Positions 43,890 through 53,450 are shown, counted from the first letter of the stretch. The stretch is 64,000 nt of DNA from Shewanella frigidimarina (GCF_003797125.1 NZ_RKKE01000006.1:124001-188000); one strand, 5' to 3'. Translations and numbers: made by a program. Notes: a model not told the origin generated them from the letters alone.

Positions 43890-45983
43890 ATGGCGCGCGT
43901 TTTATTTAACGGTGCAAATCCGCTATCCACACAGTCACACTTTGCACTTAATGTTATCGCAGTAGCTTGTGCTGTCGCGCTAACCACAATTCCCAGTCTC
44001 GCTCAAGCTAAAACTGTCAACGTCGAATCCCCAGACAAACATATCAATATCAGTTTGACTGATGATAATGGCCGTCCAGAATACCAAGTAAAATTTAATG
44101 ACAATATTGTTATTAATCCAAGTAAATTAGGGTTGGTATTTCAACAGTTAGGTGAATTAGGTACTGATTTCAACATTAAACATGTGACTAACAGCAACGT
44201 AGACCAAACATGGCAGCAACCTTGGGGAGAACGTGAAAATATTCGTGACCATTACAACCGCGTGGTCGCCACCCTGAGTAACGGTAAAATTGACTTCGAT
44301 ATCGAATTTAAAGCGTTTAATGACGGTATTGGCTTTCGTTACCTGGTGCCAAAACAAACCGGGCTGGCTAACACACCGAAACTTGATATTACCGATGAAT
44401 TAACTGAATTTGCCATCCCAGACCCACAACACACAACCGCATGGTGGATCCCCGCGCGCGGCTGGAACCGATATGAATATTTATACCGTACAACCTCACT
44501 TGATAAAATCGACCGAGCCCACACACCTATGACTTTTAGAACGGCTGATGGCGTGCATTTAAGCATCCATGAAGCCGCCCTCACCGATTATGCCGCAATG
44601 GTGCTTAATCAAGGGCGTGACGGTATTTTACGTGCTGATTTAACGCCTTGGTCGGACGGTATTCGAGTGAAGACTCAACCTGGCTTTTCAACACCTTGGC
44701 GTACGATTCAAATTGCTAAGGATGCCCCAGGTTTACTTAACTCAGACCTGATCCTTAATCTTAATGAACCTAATAAATTAGGTGATGTATCTTGGGTGCA
44801 ACCGGGTAAATACGTTGGGATTTGGTGGGGAATGCACCTCAATGAAAACACCTGGGGAAGCGGCCCTAAGCATGGTGCAACCACCAGCGAAACCAAGCGG
44901 TATATGGATTTTGCCGCCCAATATGGGTTTGATGGGGTATTGGTTGAAGGTTGGAATGAAGGTTGGGATGGTAGTTGGTTCGATAACGGCGACGTGTTTA
45001 GCTTTACTAAAGCTTATCCTGATTTTGACATCGATGAGATAACTCAATATGGACACAGTAAAAATGTCCGTTTAATTGGCCATCATGAAACCTCTGGTTC
45101 AGTCACTAATTACCGAAATCAAATGAGTGATGCTTATGATTTATATCAAAAACATGGCGTGACTCAAGTTAAAACCGGTTACGTAGCAGACGGTGGAGAC
45201 ATTAAGCGCGTTGATGAAAATGGTATTGTGCGCCATGAATGGCACGACGGCCAATTTATGGTTAACGAATATCTACATAGCGTTACCGAAGCCGCAAAAC
45301 GTGGTATTAGCATTAATACCCATGAGCCGATTAAAGATACCGGTTTACGTCGTACTTACCCAAATTGGATAGCACGCGAAGGCGCTCGAGGCCAAGAGTT
45401 TAATGCATGGGGAAGCCCACCTAATACTCCAGAACATACGGCAATTCTACCTTATACTCGTATGCTAGCTGGGCCGATGGACTTCACCCCAGGTATCTTT
45501 AATTTAGCGCCTGAAGGTCTAGATGCGGTAAACCGCGTGAAAACCACACTCACTAAGCAATTAGCCTTATATGTTGTGTTGTACAGCCCTATTCAAATGG
45601 CTGCAGACTTACCGCGTAACTATGTGCAACGTCTCGATGCTTTTCAGTTTATTCAAGATGTACCGACAGATTGGAGCGACAGTATCGCCCTTGCGGGTGA
45701 AATTGGTGACTATGTTGCCTTTGCAAGAAAACAGCGCGGTGCTGAAGACTGGTATCTAGGCGCATTAACAGATGAAGACTCACGAAAATTGACGTTAAAA
45801 TTAGACTTCCTCACGCAGGGGAAACGCTACCAAGCCGAAATTTATCGTGACGGTGATAAAGCTGATTGGTTAACTAATCCATATGATTACGTGATTGAAA
45901 CCAAAATCGTTACGGCAAATGACGCGATGACACTGAACTTAGCAGCCAGTGGGGGTACCGCGATTCGTTTTAAAGCCTTGTAA
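43890..45983 (+). CDS. periplasmic GH97 alpha-glucosidase (SusB-like)
   Basis: 697 residues with a long signal peptide (cut after LAQA, about residue 46). GH97 hallmarks are WWIPARGWNRYEYLY in the N-terminal sandwich and, in the barrel, GHHETSG (Glu about 399), INTHEPIKDTGLRRTYPNW (Glu about 479) and ARGQEFNAWG (Glu about 504). These probably correspond to the catalytic and calcium-binding glutamates of SusB. The enzyme releases glucose from maltodextrins in the periplasm with inversion. It has its own operator-linked promoter and AAGG-type ribosome binding site. Confidence 0.94.
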   Translation: MARVLFNGANPLSTQSHFALNVIAVACAVALTTIPSLAQAKTVNVESPDKHINISLTDDNGRPEYQVKFNDNIVINPSKLGLVFQQLGELGTDFNIKHVTNSNVDQTWQQPWGERENIRDHYNRVVATLSNGKIDFDIEFKAFNDGIGFRYLVPKQTGLANTPKLDITDELTEFAIPDPQHTTAWWIPARGWNRYEYLYRTTSLDKIDRAHTPMTFRTADGVHLSIHEAALTDYAAMVLNQGRDGILRADLTPWSDGIRVKTQPGFSTPWRTIQIAKDAPGLLNSDLILNLNEPNKLGDVSWVQPGKYVGIWWGMHLNENTWGSGPKHGATTSETKRYMDFAAQYGFDGVLVEGWNEGWDGSWFDNGDVFSFTKAYPDFDIDEITQYGHSKNVRLIGHHETSGSVTNYRNQMSDAYDLYQKHGVTQVKTGYVADGGDIKRVDENGIVRHEWHDGQFMVNEYLHSVTEAAKRGISINTHEPIKDTGLRRTYPNWIAREGARGQEFNAWGSPPNTPEHTAILPYTRMLAGPMDFTPGIFNLAPEGLDAVNRVKTTLTKQLALYVVLYSPIQMAADLPRNYVQRLDAFQFIQDVPTDWSDSIALAGEIGDYVAFARKQRGAEDWYLGALTDEDSRKLTLKLDFLTQGKRYQAEIYRDGDKADWLTNPYDYVIETKIVTANDAMTLNLAASGGTAIRFKAL

Positions 45984-46029
45984 CACTGGAATGTTACATA
46001 AGTGTTCGCATTAGGTTACTAACAAAGCA

Positions 46030-46078
46030 TGAATACGTATGTAGTCAGTTGTACCAAGAACAAGCTCGAGGATACTAT
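46030..46078 (+). promoter_or_regulatory. operator and promoter of the malT unit
   Basis: Operator TGAATACGTATGTA at 46030-46043 (one base differs from the others), five bases, -35 TTGTAC at 46049-46054, 18-base spacer, -10 TACTAT at 46073-46078. Confidence 0.68.
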
Positions 46079-46084
46079 AAAACA

Positions 46085-46275
46085 TGCTGTTTCGTTTCTA
46101 ATTGCAGGATGGAATGGTTAGGTCGTTTCTGGTGTGTCTTCGACCATGGAGACTATCAGCTTTAGAGTACCTTCATTTACTTTATCCATTGATTATTTGA
46201 CGAAAGTCGCTAATGGATAAAGCGTAGGTCTTGGCGAATACCCGTCTTAGGGAGATGCGTATTCGCCATTTTTTT
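46085..46275 (+). ncRNA. candidate structured leader RNA or small RNA upstream of malT
   Basis: Starting a few bases after the predicted promoter, about 190 nt contain a small GGTCG/CGACC stem, then an 11-bp stem CTTTATCCATT/AATGGATAAAG (46180-46222) capped by GAC-GAAA-GTC. The intrinsic terminator at 46233-46275 follows. A 28-codon frame from ATG 46114 (AGGA just upstream) ends at TGA 46198-46200 inside the 11-bp hairpin loop and is leucine-rich. The transcript could be an attenuated malT leader or a discrete small RNA. The hairpins are directly visible; function is inference. Confidence 0.5.
46233..46275 (+). terminator. intrinsic terminator within the malT leader
   Basis: The stem GGCGAATAC/GTATTCGCC is followed by A and seven T. 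It lies between the operator-linked promoter and malT. Confidence 0.88.
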
Positions 46276-46380
46276 AACTATTAATATGTAACGTAGCCAT
46301 CTCAATGGTTATCAACGAATTCGCCATAAGAAGTAAAATTACAAGAAGTAAGCACAACGACTTACCAAAAAGGATGTCAC

Positions 46381-47940
46381 ATGTCTGGCAATAATCATAA
46401 AAACGTCACCCAACAACCGCAGCTTAATTTTTGGCAAATTTTCAATATGTGTTTTGGCTTTTTGGGGATCCAATTTGGTTTCGCACTGCAAAATGCCAAT
46501 GTCAGCCGTATCTTTCAAACCTTAGGTGCATCTATTGATGATATTCCCATTTTATGGATTGCCGCACCGCTCACGGGCCTCATCGTACAACCTATTATTG
46601 GTTACTTAAGTGACAATACTTGGAATAGCCTTGGCCGTCGTCGCCCCTATTTTTTAATTGGTGCAGTATTAACCACATTGTCACTCTTTATCATGCCGCA
46701 CTCGCCTACGTTATGGATTGCTGCGGGTATGTTGTGGATTATGGATGCCTCAATCAATATCGCCATGGAACCGTTTCGTGCTTTTGTCGGCGATAATCTA
46801 CCAAAAAGCCAACGGACCCAAGGCTATGCAATGCAGAGCTTTTTCATTGGTATTGGCGCGGTGGTGGCATCTGCCTTGCCATATATTTTAACCAATGTAT
46901 TTGATGTGGAAAATACCGCCCCAGCGGGCGAAATTGCCGACTCTGTACGCTATGCATTTTACTTTGGTGGCGCGGTACTAATGTTGGCCGTGGGTTGGAC
47001 CATTATTTCAACCAAAGAATACTCTCCAGAGCAATTAGCTGAATTTCATCAACAAGACACCACTGACGCACAAGACACTAACGTCAATACGCGTACAGCC
47101 AAACAATATCAAAATGGTGCGATTATATGGATGGCGATTGGCGCCATTTTCACCCTCGCAATTGTTAGCCTAGATCTAGATAAGCAACTTTATATTTTAA
47201 GTTTGGGTATTTTTACCTTCGGACCGCTGCAACTTTACTGTTCGCGTAAGTTAGCCAAACTGTCAAACAGCAACACTGAGTCGTCAGTAACGCGCGACGG
47301 ATTAGGCATGACGTTTAATGTTGTCGATGATTTGTTTCATATGCCCAAAGCCATGCGTCAGCTAGCACTGGTGCAGTTTTTTGCTTGGTTTGCCCTATTT
47401 GCAATGTGGATTTACACCACAGCGGCCGTTACTTCGTATCATTACGGCACCACTGATGTGGTATCCCAAGCCTATAATAACGGTGCAGATTGGGTCGGTA
47501 TGTTGTTCGCGTCGTATAACGGCTTTGCTGCAATTGCTGCGATTATTATTCCGTTTCTAGCTAAGGCCGTCGGCATTAAACTCACCCATACCATCAACAT
47601 GTTTATTGGCGGTGCGGGTCTCATCAGCTTTATGTTTATTGAAAACCCTAACCTGTTGTGGATACCAATGATTGGCGTCGGTTTTGCCTGGGCATCTATT
47701 CTATCGGTACCTTACGCCATGTTGTCTGGTGTATTACCCCCGAAAAAAATGGGCGTTTACATGGGAATTTTTAACTTCTTCATCGTAATTCCACAGCTGT
47801 TAGCGGCCAGTATTCTTGGCTTATTGCTTAAGGTATTTTTTGATGGACAACCAATTTACGCTTTAGTGCTAGGCGGGATATTTATGATGCTGTCGGGCAT
47901 TGCGGTGCTATTTGTAGATCAAGACAAGCAAACACAATAA
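46381..47940 (+). CDS. malT: maltose/maltodextrin permease MalT (GPH family)
   Basis: 519 residues with about 12 membrane segments and a soluble loop near residues 215-240. The signature of the SLC45/GPH-type maltose carriers is present: GYLSDNTWNSLGRRRPYFL (about 78-96), then MEPFRAFVGDNLP and GYAMQSFFIGIGAV. Shewanella-type maltodextrin loci use this carrier instead of MalFGK. AAGGATG lies 6 bases upstream. It is followed after 57 bases by the GH15 gene, probably in one transcript. The name malT here denotes the transporter, not the E. coli activator. Confidence 0.85.
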   Translation: MSGNNHKNVTQQPQLNFWQIFNMCFGFLGIQFGFALQNANVSRIFQTLGASIDDIPILWIAAPLTGLIVQPIIGYLSDNTWNSLGRRRPYFLIGAVLTTLSLFIMPHSPTLWIAAGMLWIMDASINIAMEPFRAFVGDNLPKSQRTQGYAMQSFFIGIGAVVASALPYILTNVFDVENTAPAGEIADSVRYAFYFGGAVLMLAVGWTIISTKEYSPEQLAEFHQQDTTDAQDTNVNTRTAKQYQNGAIIWMAIGAIFTLAIVSLDLDKQLYILSLGIFTFGPLQLYCSRKLAKLSNSNTESSVTRDGLGMTFNVVDDLFHMPKAMRQLALVQFFAWFALFAMWIYTTAAVTSYHYGTTDVVSQAYNNGADWVGMLFASYNGFAAIAAIIIPFLAKAVGIKLTHTINMFIGGAGLISFMFIENPNLLWIPMIGVGFAWASILSVPYAMLSGVLPPKKMGVYMGIFNFFIVIPQLLAASILGLLLKVFFDGQPIYALVLGGIFMMLSGIAVLFVDQDKQTQ

Positions 47941-47997
47941 GGATTACCAGTCTTTGTCACTGGTAACTAGATTGAGATTATTATTTTGGGGAATTCC

Positions 47998-50460
47998 ATG
48001 TTAAAACCACATTTACTCACGCATCGCAGTATCATAGCGAAAGCTGTTACGACCAGCATGATGGCTCTAGCCTTAAGTGCGTGCTCACCTGCAGATACTC
48101 AAGTAAACACACAAGCTCAAGTTGTTAACGTCGCACCCGGTACGCCAGGCACAGAACCTACTTGGGCGTTCTCAGGAAAAACTGGCATAGGCACATCTTA
48201 CGAGCCCTATGTTAACGGCCATTATCAAGACACAGCTGCAAACCCGGTCAGTAAAGTATGGTTTTCGATTGCTCAAGGCGTATTAACCGAAACCATGTTT
48301 GGCCTTATTCACAATGCCCAGCTTAAAGAACTGCAATTTATTATCTCTGGCAAAGGCTTTGTCGATACTGAAAAAGACAATACTATCAGCACTATTGAGT
48401 ATTTAGATACCGATGATATGGGACGACCATTATCGCTGGCTTATAAAGTCATCAATAAAGATGTTGAAGGTAAATACCAAATAGAAAAACATATATTTAC
48501 CGATCCCGATAGAAGTAGCTTGATGATGAAAGTCACCTTTACTGCTTTTGAGGCTGGCATTACACCACACCTTTATGTCAATCCGCACATTGATAACAGT
48601 GGTGCCAATGACATTGCTAGAGTTGAAGGCCAATCGCTAGTGGCTTACACAAGTGACACTAACTCAACGGTAATGACGGTTAAAACAGATGTCGATTTTG
48701 TCGCCGCTAGCGCTGGGTTTGTCGGCACATCAGATGGTATTGTCGATTTACAAGATAACGGTAAACTTGATTATCATTACCAAACCACTAGCGACACCAA
48801 TCAAGGCGGTAACGTCGCGCTAACCGCACAATACCCTACCCTCACCAATGCTAATGACAGCCTAAGCTTTAATTTGGTTATTGGTTTTGGTAAAGACAAA
48901 GCAAGCAGCTTAGCCACCACTCAAGCGACATTAGATGCGGGTTATGACGCCGTTAAACAAGCGTATTTAGGCGACGATAAACATCTTGGCTGGAAAGATT
49001 ACTTAGCCTCGCTGAAGCCATTAAATGACATGAGCAGCAACACTAAAGATAACGGTAAATTACTCTATGCCAGCGCCTTAGTGTTAAAAGCTCAAGAAGA
49101 TAAAACTCATGCTGGTGCGTTAATCGCATCACTTTCAAATCCTTGGGGCGACACGGTTTCAGCTAAAGTCGGTAGCACAGGCTATAAAGCGGTATGGCCA
49201 CGTGATTTTTACCAATGTGCAATGGCATTTTTAGCCATGGGCGATACTCAAACACCCAAAGTGGCTTTTGAATATTTAAAGCAGGTTCAAGTTCAACAAC
49301 AAACACCGGATTTTGCAGGTACACCTGGATGGTTTTTACAGAAAACCCATGTCGATGGTGAAATTGAATGGGTTGGCGTGCAGCTCGATCAAACTGCCAT
49401 GCCAATCATGCTCGGCTGGAAACTGTGGCAAGCAGGTGTACTTAACGATACAGAAATAACCCAATGGTATAACGACATGCTTAAACCAGCCGCTAACTTT
49501 TTAGTTAAAGGCGGCAAAGTAAAACTGGATTGGAATGACACTAAAATTACTCCTCCAAGTACTCAACAAGAACGCTGGGAAGAACAAGCAGGATTCTCTC
49601 CATCCACAACTGCAGCCGTAATTGCCGGTTTAGTGGCTGCCAGTGATATTGGATCGCTAGCGAAAGATGAACAAGCACCTGAGTATGCCGATTTAGCACG
49701 TAAGCTACAACGTCAGCTCGAAACAACGATGGTCACCACCACAGGCTTATTAGGTCAAACAGATTCCAAAGGTAAAGCGGCACCTTATTATGTGCGCATT
49801 AGCCCAAATGGTAACCCTAATAACACCGATAAGCTCATTGATAACAATGGTAAACCTGGTTTAGATCAGCGCTTGATCCTCGACGGTGGATTTTTAGAAT
49901 TAGTCCGTTATGGTGTGGTTAACGCTAAAGACCCTGTTATTAAAAACAGCGTCATGCTAATAGACAACCAAAATCTTGAAGATAACTTACGAGTTAAATA
50001 CCAATTTACCGCCAAAGATGGCAGTAAAGTACCAGGATACCGCCGCTATGGTAATGATGGATACGGTGAAGACACTGTTACAGGCTTTAGCTACGCTGAA
50101 AAAGGCGACACCGAAAATCAACGAGGCCGAGTATGGCCCTTCTTTACCGGTGAACGCGGTCATTACGAATTAGCCTTAGCAAAAGCAAATGACACGTTAA
50201 CCCCAGACACGAAGAAAGTTTTAATCAATACCTATGTTCAAGGCATGGAAACCTTTGCTAACCAAGGGTTAATGTTGCCAGAGCAAGCTTGGGACGGCGT
50301 AGGCAACGCGACTCGTTATAATTACAAAATGGGCCAAGGTACCAATACAGCAACACCGCTAGCGTGGACCCATGCTGAATACGTTAAATTGGTGCGTTCG
50401 ATGACCGATGAAAAAGTATGGGACTTTTACCCTGTTGTACAACAAACACTCGCTAAATAG
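47998..50460 (+). CDS. lipoprotein glucoamylase/glucodextranase, GH15
   Basis: 820 residues from the ATG at 47998, with GGGG upstream; a TTG 12 bases earlier is in frame but lies on the ribosome binding site. Lipobox LSAC (Cys29). An N-terminal glucodextranase-type beta domain (about 50-300) precedes the (alpha/alpha)6 barrel. Visible motifs are KAVWPRDFYQCAMAF, WVGVQLDQT, the likely acid Glu in EEQAGFSP (about 527), RGRVWPFFTGERGHYEL and the likely base Glu in LPEQAWDG (about 761). It releases beta-glucose from chain ends. It completes the hydrolytic set of the locus. Confidence 0.92.
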   Translation: MLKPHLLTHRSIIAKAVTTSMMALALSACSPADTQVNTQAQVVNVAPGTPGTEPTWAFSGKTGIGTSYEPYVNGHYQDTAANPVSKVWFSIAQGVLTETMFGLIHNAQLKELQFIISGKGFVDTEKDNTISTIEYLDTDDMGRPLSLAYKVINKDVEGKYQIEKHIFTDPDRSSLMMKVTFTAFEAGITPHLYVNPHIDNSGANDIARVEGQSLVAYTSDTNSTVMTVKTDVDFVAASAGFVGTSDGIVDLQDNGKLDYHYQTTSDTNQGGNVALTAQYPTLTNANDSLSFNLVIGFGKDKASSLATTQATLDAGYDAVKQAYLGDDKHLGWKDYLASLKPLNDMSSNTKDNGKLLYASALVLKAQEDKTHAGALIASLSNPWGDTVSAKVGSTGYKAVWPRDFYQCAMAFLAMGDTQTPKVAFEYLKQVQVQQQTPDFAGTPGWFLQKTHVDGEIEWVGVQLDQTAMPIMLGWKLWQAGVLNDTEITQWYNDMLKPAANFLVKGGKVKLDWNDTKITPPSTQQERWEEQAGFSPSTTAAVIAGLVAASDIGSLAKDEQAPEYADLARKLQRQLETTMVTTTGLLGQTDSKGKAAPYYVRISPNGNPNNTDKLIDNNGKPGLDQRLILDGGFLELVRYGVVNAKDPVIKNSVMLIDNQNLEDNLRVKYQFTAKDGSKVPGYRRYGNDGYGEDTVTGFSYAEKGDTENQRGRVWPFFTGERGHYELALAKANDTLTPDTKKVLINTYVQGMETFANQGLMLPEQAWDGVGNATRYNYKMGQGTNTATPLAWTHAEYVKLVRSMTDEKVWDFYPVVQQTLAK

Positions 50461-50633
50461 CACTGTATTAATCGCAATATATTGATGGCACTGTTATTAG
50501 CTTGTTCAATAAGCCGTTGTGACTCACAACGGCTTTATTTTTTGTGTGTATTATGAAACAAAACCTTGTTAATTCAACACTATCTTGTTACTAATACTCC
50601 AGATTAAAAAAAGTTAACGTTAAGGAACAACAA

Positions 50634-51029
50634 ATGGATTGGTATGTAAAAGTATTGAAACAGTATTTTGATTTTAGCGGCCGTGCACGTCGCAAAGAAT
50701 ACTGGATGTTTGGATTAATCAGCGCCGTTATCAGTATCGTATTGACGCTATTAGACATGGGTGTCGGTTTGTACAGCGACGTTTACGGTGCTGGGGTATT
50801 AAGCTCAATTTATTCACTCGCCATCATGATCCCAAGTATCGCAGTGAGTGTCCGTCGTTTACACGACACAGACCATTCCGGTTGGTGGTTATTGTTGATA
50901 TTTATTCCACTGCTTGGCGTATTAATTTTACTGGTTGTAATGTGCTTTAACAGTAAAGATGACAACGAGTATGGGCCAAATCCAAAAACAGTACCAAATC
51001 CAGACAGTCCGGATAATTTAGCGGTTTAG
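50634..51029 (+). CDS. DUF805 inner-membrane protein
   Basis: 131 residues with about four hydrophobic segments. The start MDWYVKVLKQYFDFSGRARRKEYW and the later RRLHDTDHSGWW are typical of DUF805 (YhaH/YhaI-like) proteins, whose function is unknown. AAGGAACAAC lies 7-12 bases upstream. It has its own terminator and no evident link to the maltodextrin genes. Confidence 0.9.
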   Translation: MDWYVKVLKQYFDFSGRARRKEYWMFGLISAVISIVLTLLDMGVGLYSDVYGAGVLSSIYSLAIMIPSIAVSVRRLHDTDHSGWWLLLIFIPLLGVLILLVVMCFNSKDDNEYGPNPKTVPNPDSPDNLAV

Positions 51030-51072
51030 TCCTAAGAGACTGATTAACATCGTCGTTATCGTCAATACCACG

Positions 51073-51104
51073 AAAAAAGCATAGTCATAGACTATGCTTT
51101 TTTT
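51073..51104 (+). terminator. terminator after the DUF805 gene
   Basis: The stem AAAAAAGCATAGT/ACTATGCTTTTTTT with a 5-nt loop works in both directions. Confidence 0.9.
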
Positions 51105-51150
51105 GTATGTTTTTACCCATCATTGCTTACCACAACAATTGCTTGGATTT

Positions 51151-51213
51151 ACTAATCTTTTTGCAGGCATTAACTAGTTTTTTGCAGGCACTAACTAATC
51201 TTTTGCAGGCAGT
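51151..51213. repeat. three tandem 21-bp units at the 3' end of the DUF808 gene
   Basis: Units at 51151-51171, 51172-51192 and 51193-51213 share (A)ACTA-TC/GTTTTTTGCAGGCA. The unit at the gene end encodes the last codons LPAKD and the stop; the other two lie just after the stop. The exact 21-base period means the gene terminus has been triplicated in frame length. Confidence 0.75.
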
Positions 51214-52127
51214 AACTTGGTCACACCATTCATCAATAATACCGCCAAACCACCAGCAACGACGCCAAAGAGCGCATTTAACACGCTTGGGGTTAATAGT
51301 CCTAAAACGTCACCAACAACACTCACTTGGCTAACCAGCGTTTCTGCATGTAAAATCCATTCAGACACGACATGAATACCATGAGTTAAAATACCGCCAC
51401 CGACCATAAACATGGCAATAGTGCCGACAAATGTCAGGATTTTCATTAGATAAGGAGCAGCAGATACTAATCCTAGGCCTAATTTATGCCCTATTCCACT
51501 CGGTTTACGCTGAGCAAGATACAAACCAAGATCATCGATTTTAACAATCCCTGCCACTAAGCCGTACACCCCGACCGTAATCACAATGGCAATAACGCAT
51601 AAGGTTAAAAATTGCCCCATTAGATCCATGTGTGCTGCCACGCCTAAACTAATTGCGATAATTTCAGCCGATAAGACAAAGTCGGTGCGAATAGCCCCTT
51701 TTATTTTTTCTTTTTCGAATGCGGCTAAGTCTTCGATATCAGCTTTTGCTTTGGCGACTACCGCATCGTCATCGATCACAGGAGCGCGTTTATGAGTTAA
51801 TGAATGATAGACTTTTTCAAAGCCCTCATAACATAAAAACAAACCACCAAACATCAATAAAGGCGTTATAGCCCATGGAATAAACGCACTGATCAGCATG
51901 GCCATCGGCACTAAAATCACTTTATTTTTAAATGATCCCATCGCTACCGCAAATACCACCGGTAGTTCACGCTCAGACGCAACACCCGACACTTGTTGCG
52001 CATTTAAGGCTAAATCATCACCCAGAACGCCCGCTGTTTTACGTGCAGCCACTTTACTCATGGCCGCTACATCATCCAAAATAGTCGCAATATCATCTAA
52101 TAGGGTTAATAAACTGGCACCTGCCAT
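51195..52127 (-). CDS. DUF808 inner-membrane protein (YedI-like)
   Basis: 310 residues. The family N-terminus AGASLLTLLDDIATILDDVAAMSKVAARKTAGVLGDDLA is clear in content (shown in pieces: LLTLLDDIATILDDVA and KVAARKTAGVLGDDLA). Six or so hydrophobic segments follow. Function is unknown. The gene ends within a 21-bp tandem repeat, so its C-terminal LLPAKD lies in the last unit. Starts with ATG after AAAGGATAA. Confidence 0.9.
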   Translation of the reverse strand: MAGASLLTLLDDIATILDDVAAMSKVAARKTAGVLGDDLALNAQQVSGVASERELPVVFAVAMGSFKNKVILVPMAMLISAFIPWAITPLLMFGGLFLCYEGFEKVYHSLTHKRAPVIDDDAVVAKAKADIEDLAAFEKEKIKGAIRTDFVLSAEIIAISLGVAAHMDLMGQFLTLCVIAIVITVGVYGLVAGIVKIDDLGLYLAQRKPSGIGHKLGLGLVSAAPYLMKILTFVGTIAMFMVGGGILTHGIHVVSEWILHAETLVSQVSVVGDVLGLLTPSVLNALFGVVAGGLAVLLMNGVTKLLPAKD

Positions 52128-52324
52128 AAAAAAATTATCCTTTAAAAAATTTAACTAGCAAGATCGACGCACAAGTATGATAGCGTTTAATAGTATCTGC
52201 ATAGGACGGTCGCTGGAAATAAATAATATTAACTCAGTGTTTTAGCTCGCCAAGACTCTGCAAACAAAATAAAAAAGGGTCTACATAAAATGTTAGATGC
52301 ACTTCATGGCTTGATGTCTGTGAG

Positions 52325-53362
52325 TTAATTATCTTCTACATTTGCACCACATGAACTACGTACCACTAAATGGGTCTTGATTAATCGCTGGCTAACTTCT
52401 TGACCACGGATTAACTTCAACACACTTTCGACAAGTATTTCACCTGCAAACTGAGTATCTTGCTTAATGGTTGTCAACGCCGGATTGGCAAAACTGGCCA
52501 CCGGAATATCATCGTATCCCACTACAGCAACTTGCTCCGGAACTAAAACACCGCGCTTTTTCAATGCACGAATCGCCCCTATCGCAATTAGATCACTCGC
52601 AGTAAAAATAGCATCAAATGTCACGCCGCTATCTAATAATACGTTGGCGGCATGATAGCCAGAGGCTTCGGTATTAATAGCGTCATGCTGTAACTGTGTG
52701 TCGGCCTCGATACCGGTAGATTGTAAAGCATCAACATGACCTAAATATCTGTCGCGAAATTCAGGGCTGCGACTTGACGAGTCACCTAAAAAAGCAATGT
52801 GTTTATGCCCTAACCCAAGCAAATGTTCCGTGGCAACAAAACCACCTTGATGATTATCGCAACCAATAGACAACACCGCTTTATTGTTATGCTCAGCTCC
52901 CCAGATAACAAAATGAGTATTTTTTTCGATAAGCTTATCAAGCTTATGGGCATAATCCATATAATCGCCATAGCCTAATAAAATAATACCATCGGCTTTA
53001 TTACTGTCTTCATAATCTGCATGCCAATCAGTTGAAAGCTGCTGAAATGACACCAATAAATCATAACCTTGACGGGCGGTTGCTCGAGTGATCGAACCCA
53101 ACATAGAGAGGAAAAATGGGTTGATCATCGACTCATCATTAGTTGGATCTTCACAAATTAGCAATGCTAACGTATGGCTGTTTTGCATGCGCAAGTTACT
53201 GGCATTTTTATCGACTTTATAATTGAGTTCTTTTGCAATGGCTTGGATACGCTGTCGCGTTTCTAAATTTACCAACGGACTGTTTCTTAACGCACGAGAC
53301 ACAGTCGATTGCGACACGCCTGCACGGTAAGCTATATCAATAGAAGTCGCTTTAGATGCCAT
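52325..53362 (-). CDS. malR: LacI-family regulator, likely maltodextrin regulator MalR
   Basis: 345 residues. The N-terminal HTH and hinge (SIDIAYRAGVSQSTVSRALR, then LNYKVDKNASNLR) and the periplasmic-binding-like effector domain (YGDYMDYAHKLD, GCDNHQGGFVATEHLLGLGHKHIAFLGD in two pieces, VVGYDDIPVASFANPALTTIKQ) are typical. It is the only LacI-type gene in the window and lies just past the maltodextrin genes, so it is the best candidate to bind the four TGAATACGTATGCA palindromes. No such palindrome precedes malR itself, so autoregulation is not indicated. The effector is probably maltose or glucose derived; the assignment is by context. Confidence 0.82.
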   Translation of the reverse strand: MASKATSIDIAYRAGVSQSTVSRALRNSPLVNLETRQRIQAIAKELNYKVDKNASNLRMQNSHTLALLICEDPTNDESMINPFFLSMLGSITRATARQGYDLLVSFQQLSTDWHADYEDSNKADGIILLGYGDYMDYAHKLDKLIEKNTHFVIWGAEHNNKAVLSIGCDNHQGGFVATEHLLGLGHKHIAFLGDSSSRSPEFRDRYLGHVDALQSTGIEADTQLQHDAINTEASGYHAANVLLDSGVTFDAIFTASDLIAIGAIRALKKRGVLVPEQVAVVGYDDIPVASFANPALTTIKQDTQFAGEILVESVLKLIRGQEVSQRLIKTHLVVRSSCGANVEDN

Positions 53363-53450
53363 TTTTATGGTTAACCTTTTATTTTTATTGTCATCGCCAC
53401 TATAAAAAAACCACCAAGTTGATAAACCAACCTGGTGTTATAAAGCGAAC

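Larger units (their letters stand above)
45984..46380. promoter_or_regulatory. malT control region with operator, promoter and leader
   Basis: The 397-bp gap contains in order the operator-promoter (46030-46078), a structured leader ending in a terminator (about 46085-46275) and about 105 bases before malT. No separate terminator for the GH97 gene is visible before the operator. Confidence 0.6.

Noticed and set aside
44782..45056. Overlapping frames on both strands inside the GH97 gene
   Set aside because: They are shadows of a clearly coding gene with a full set of family motifs.
51107..51334. 75-codon plus-strand frame over the 21-bp repeats
   Set aside because: It runs antisense to the DUF808 gene and owes its length to the tandem repeat.
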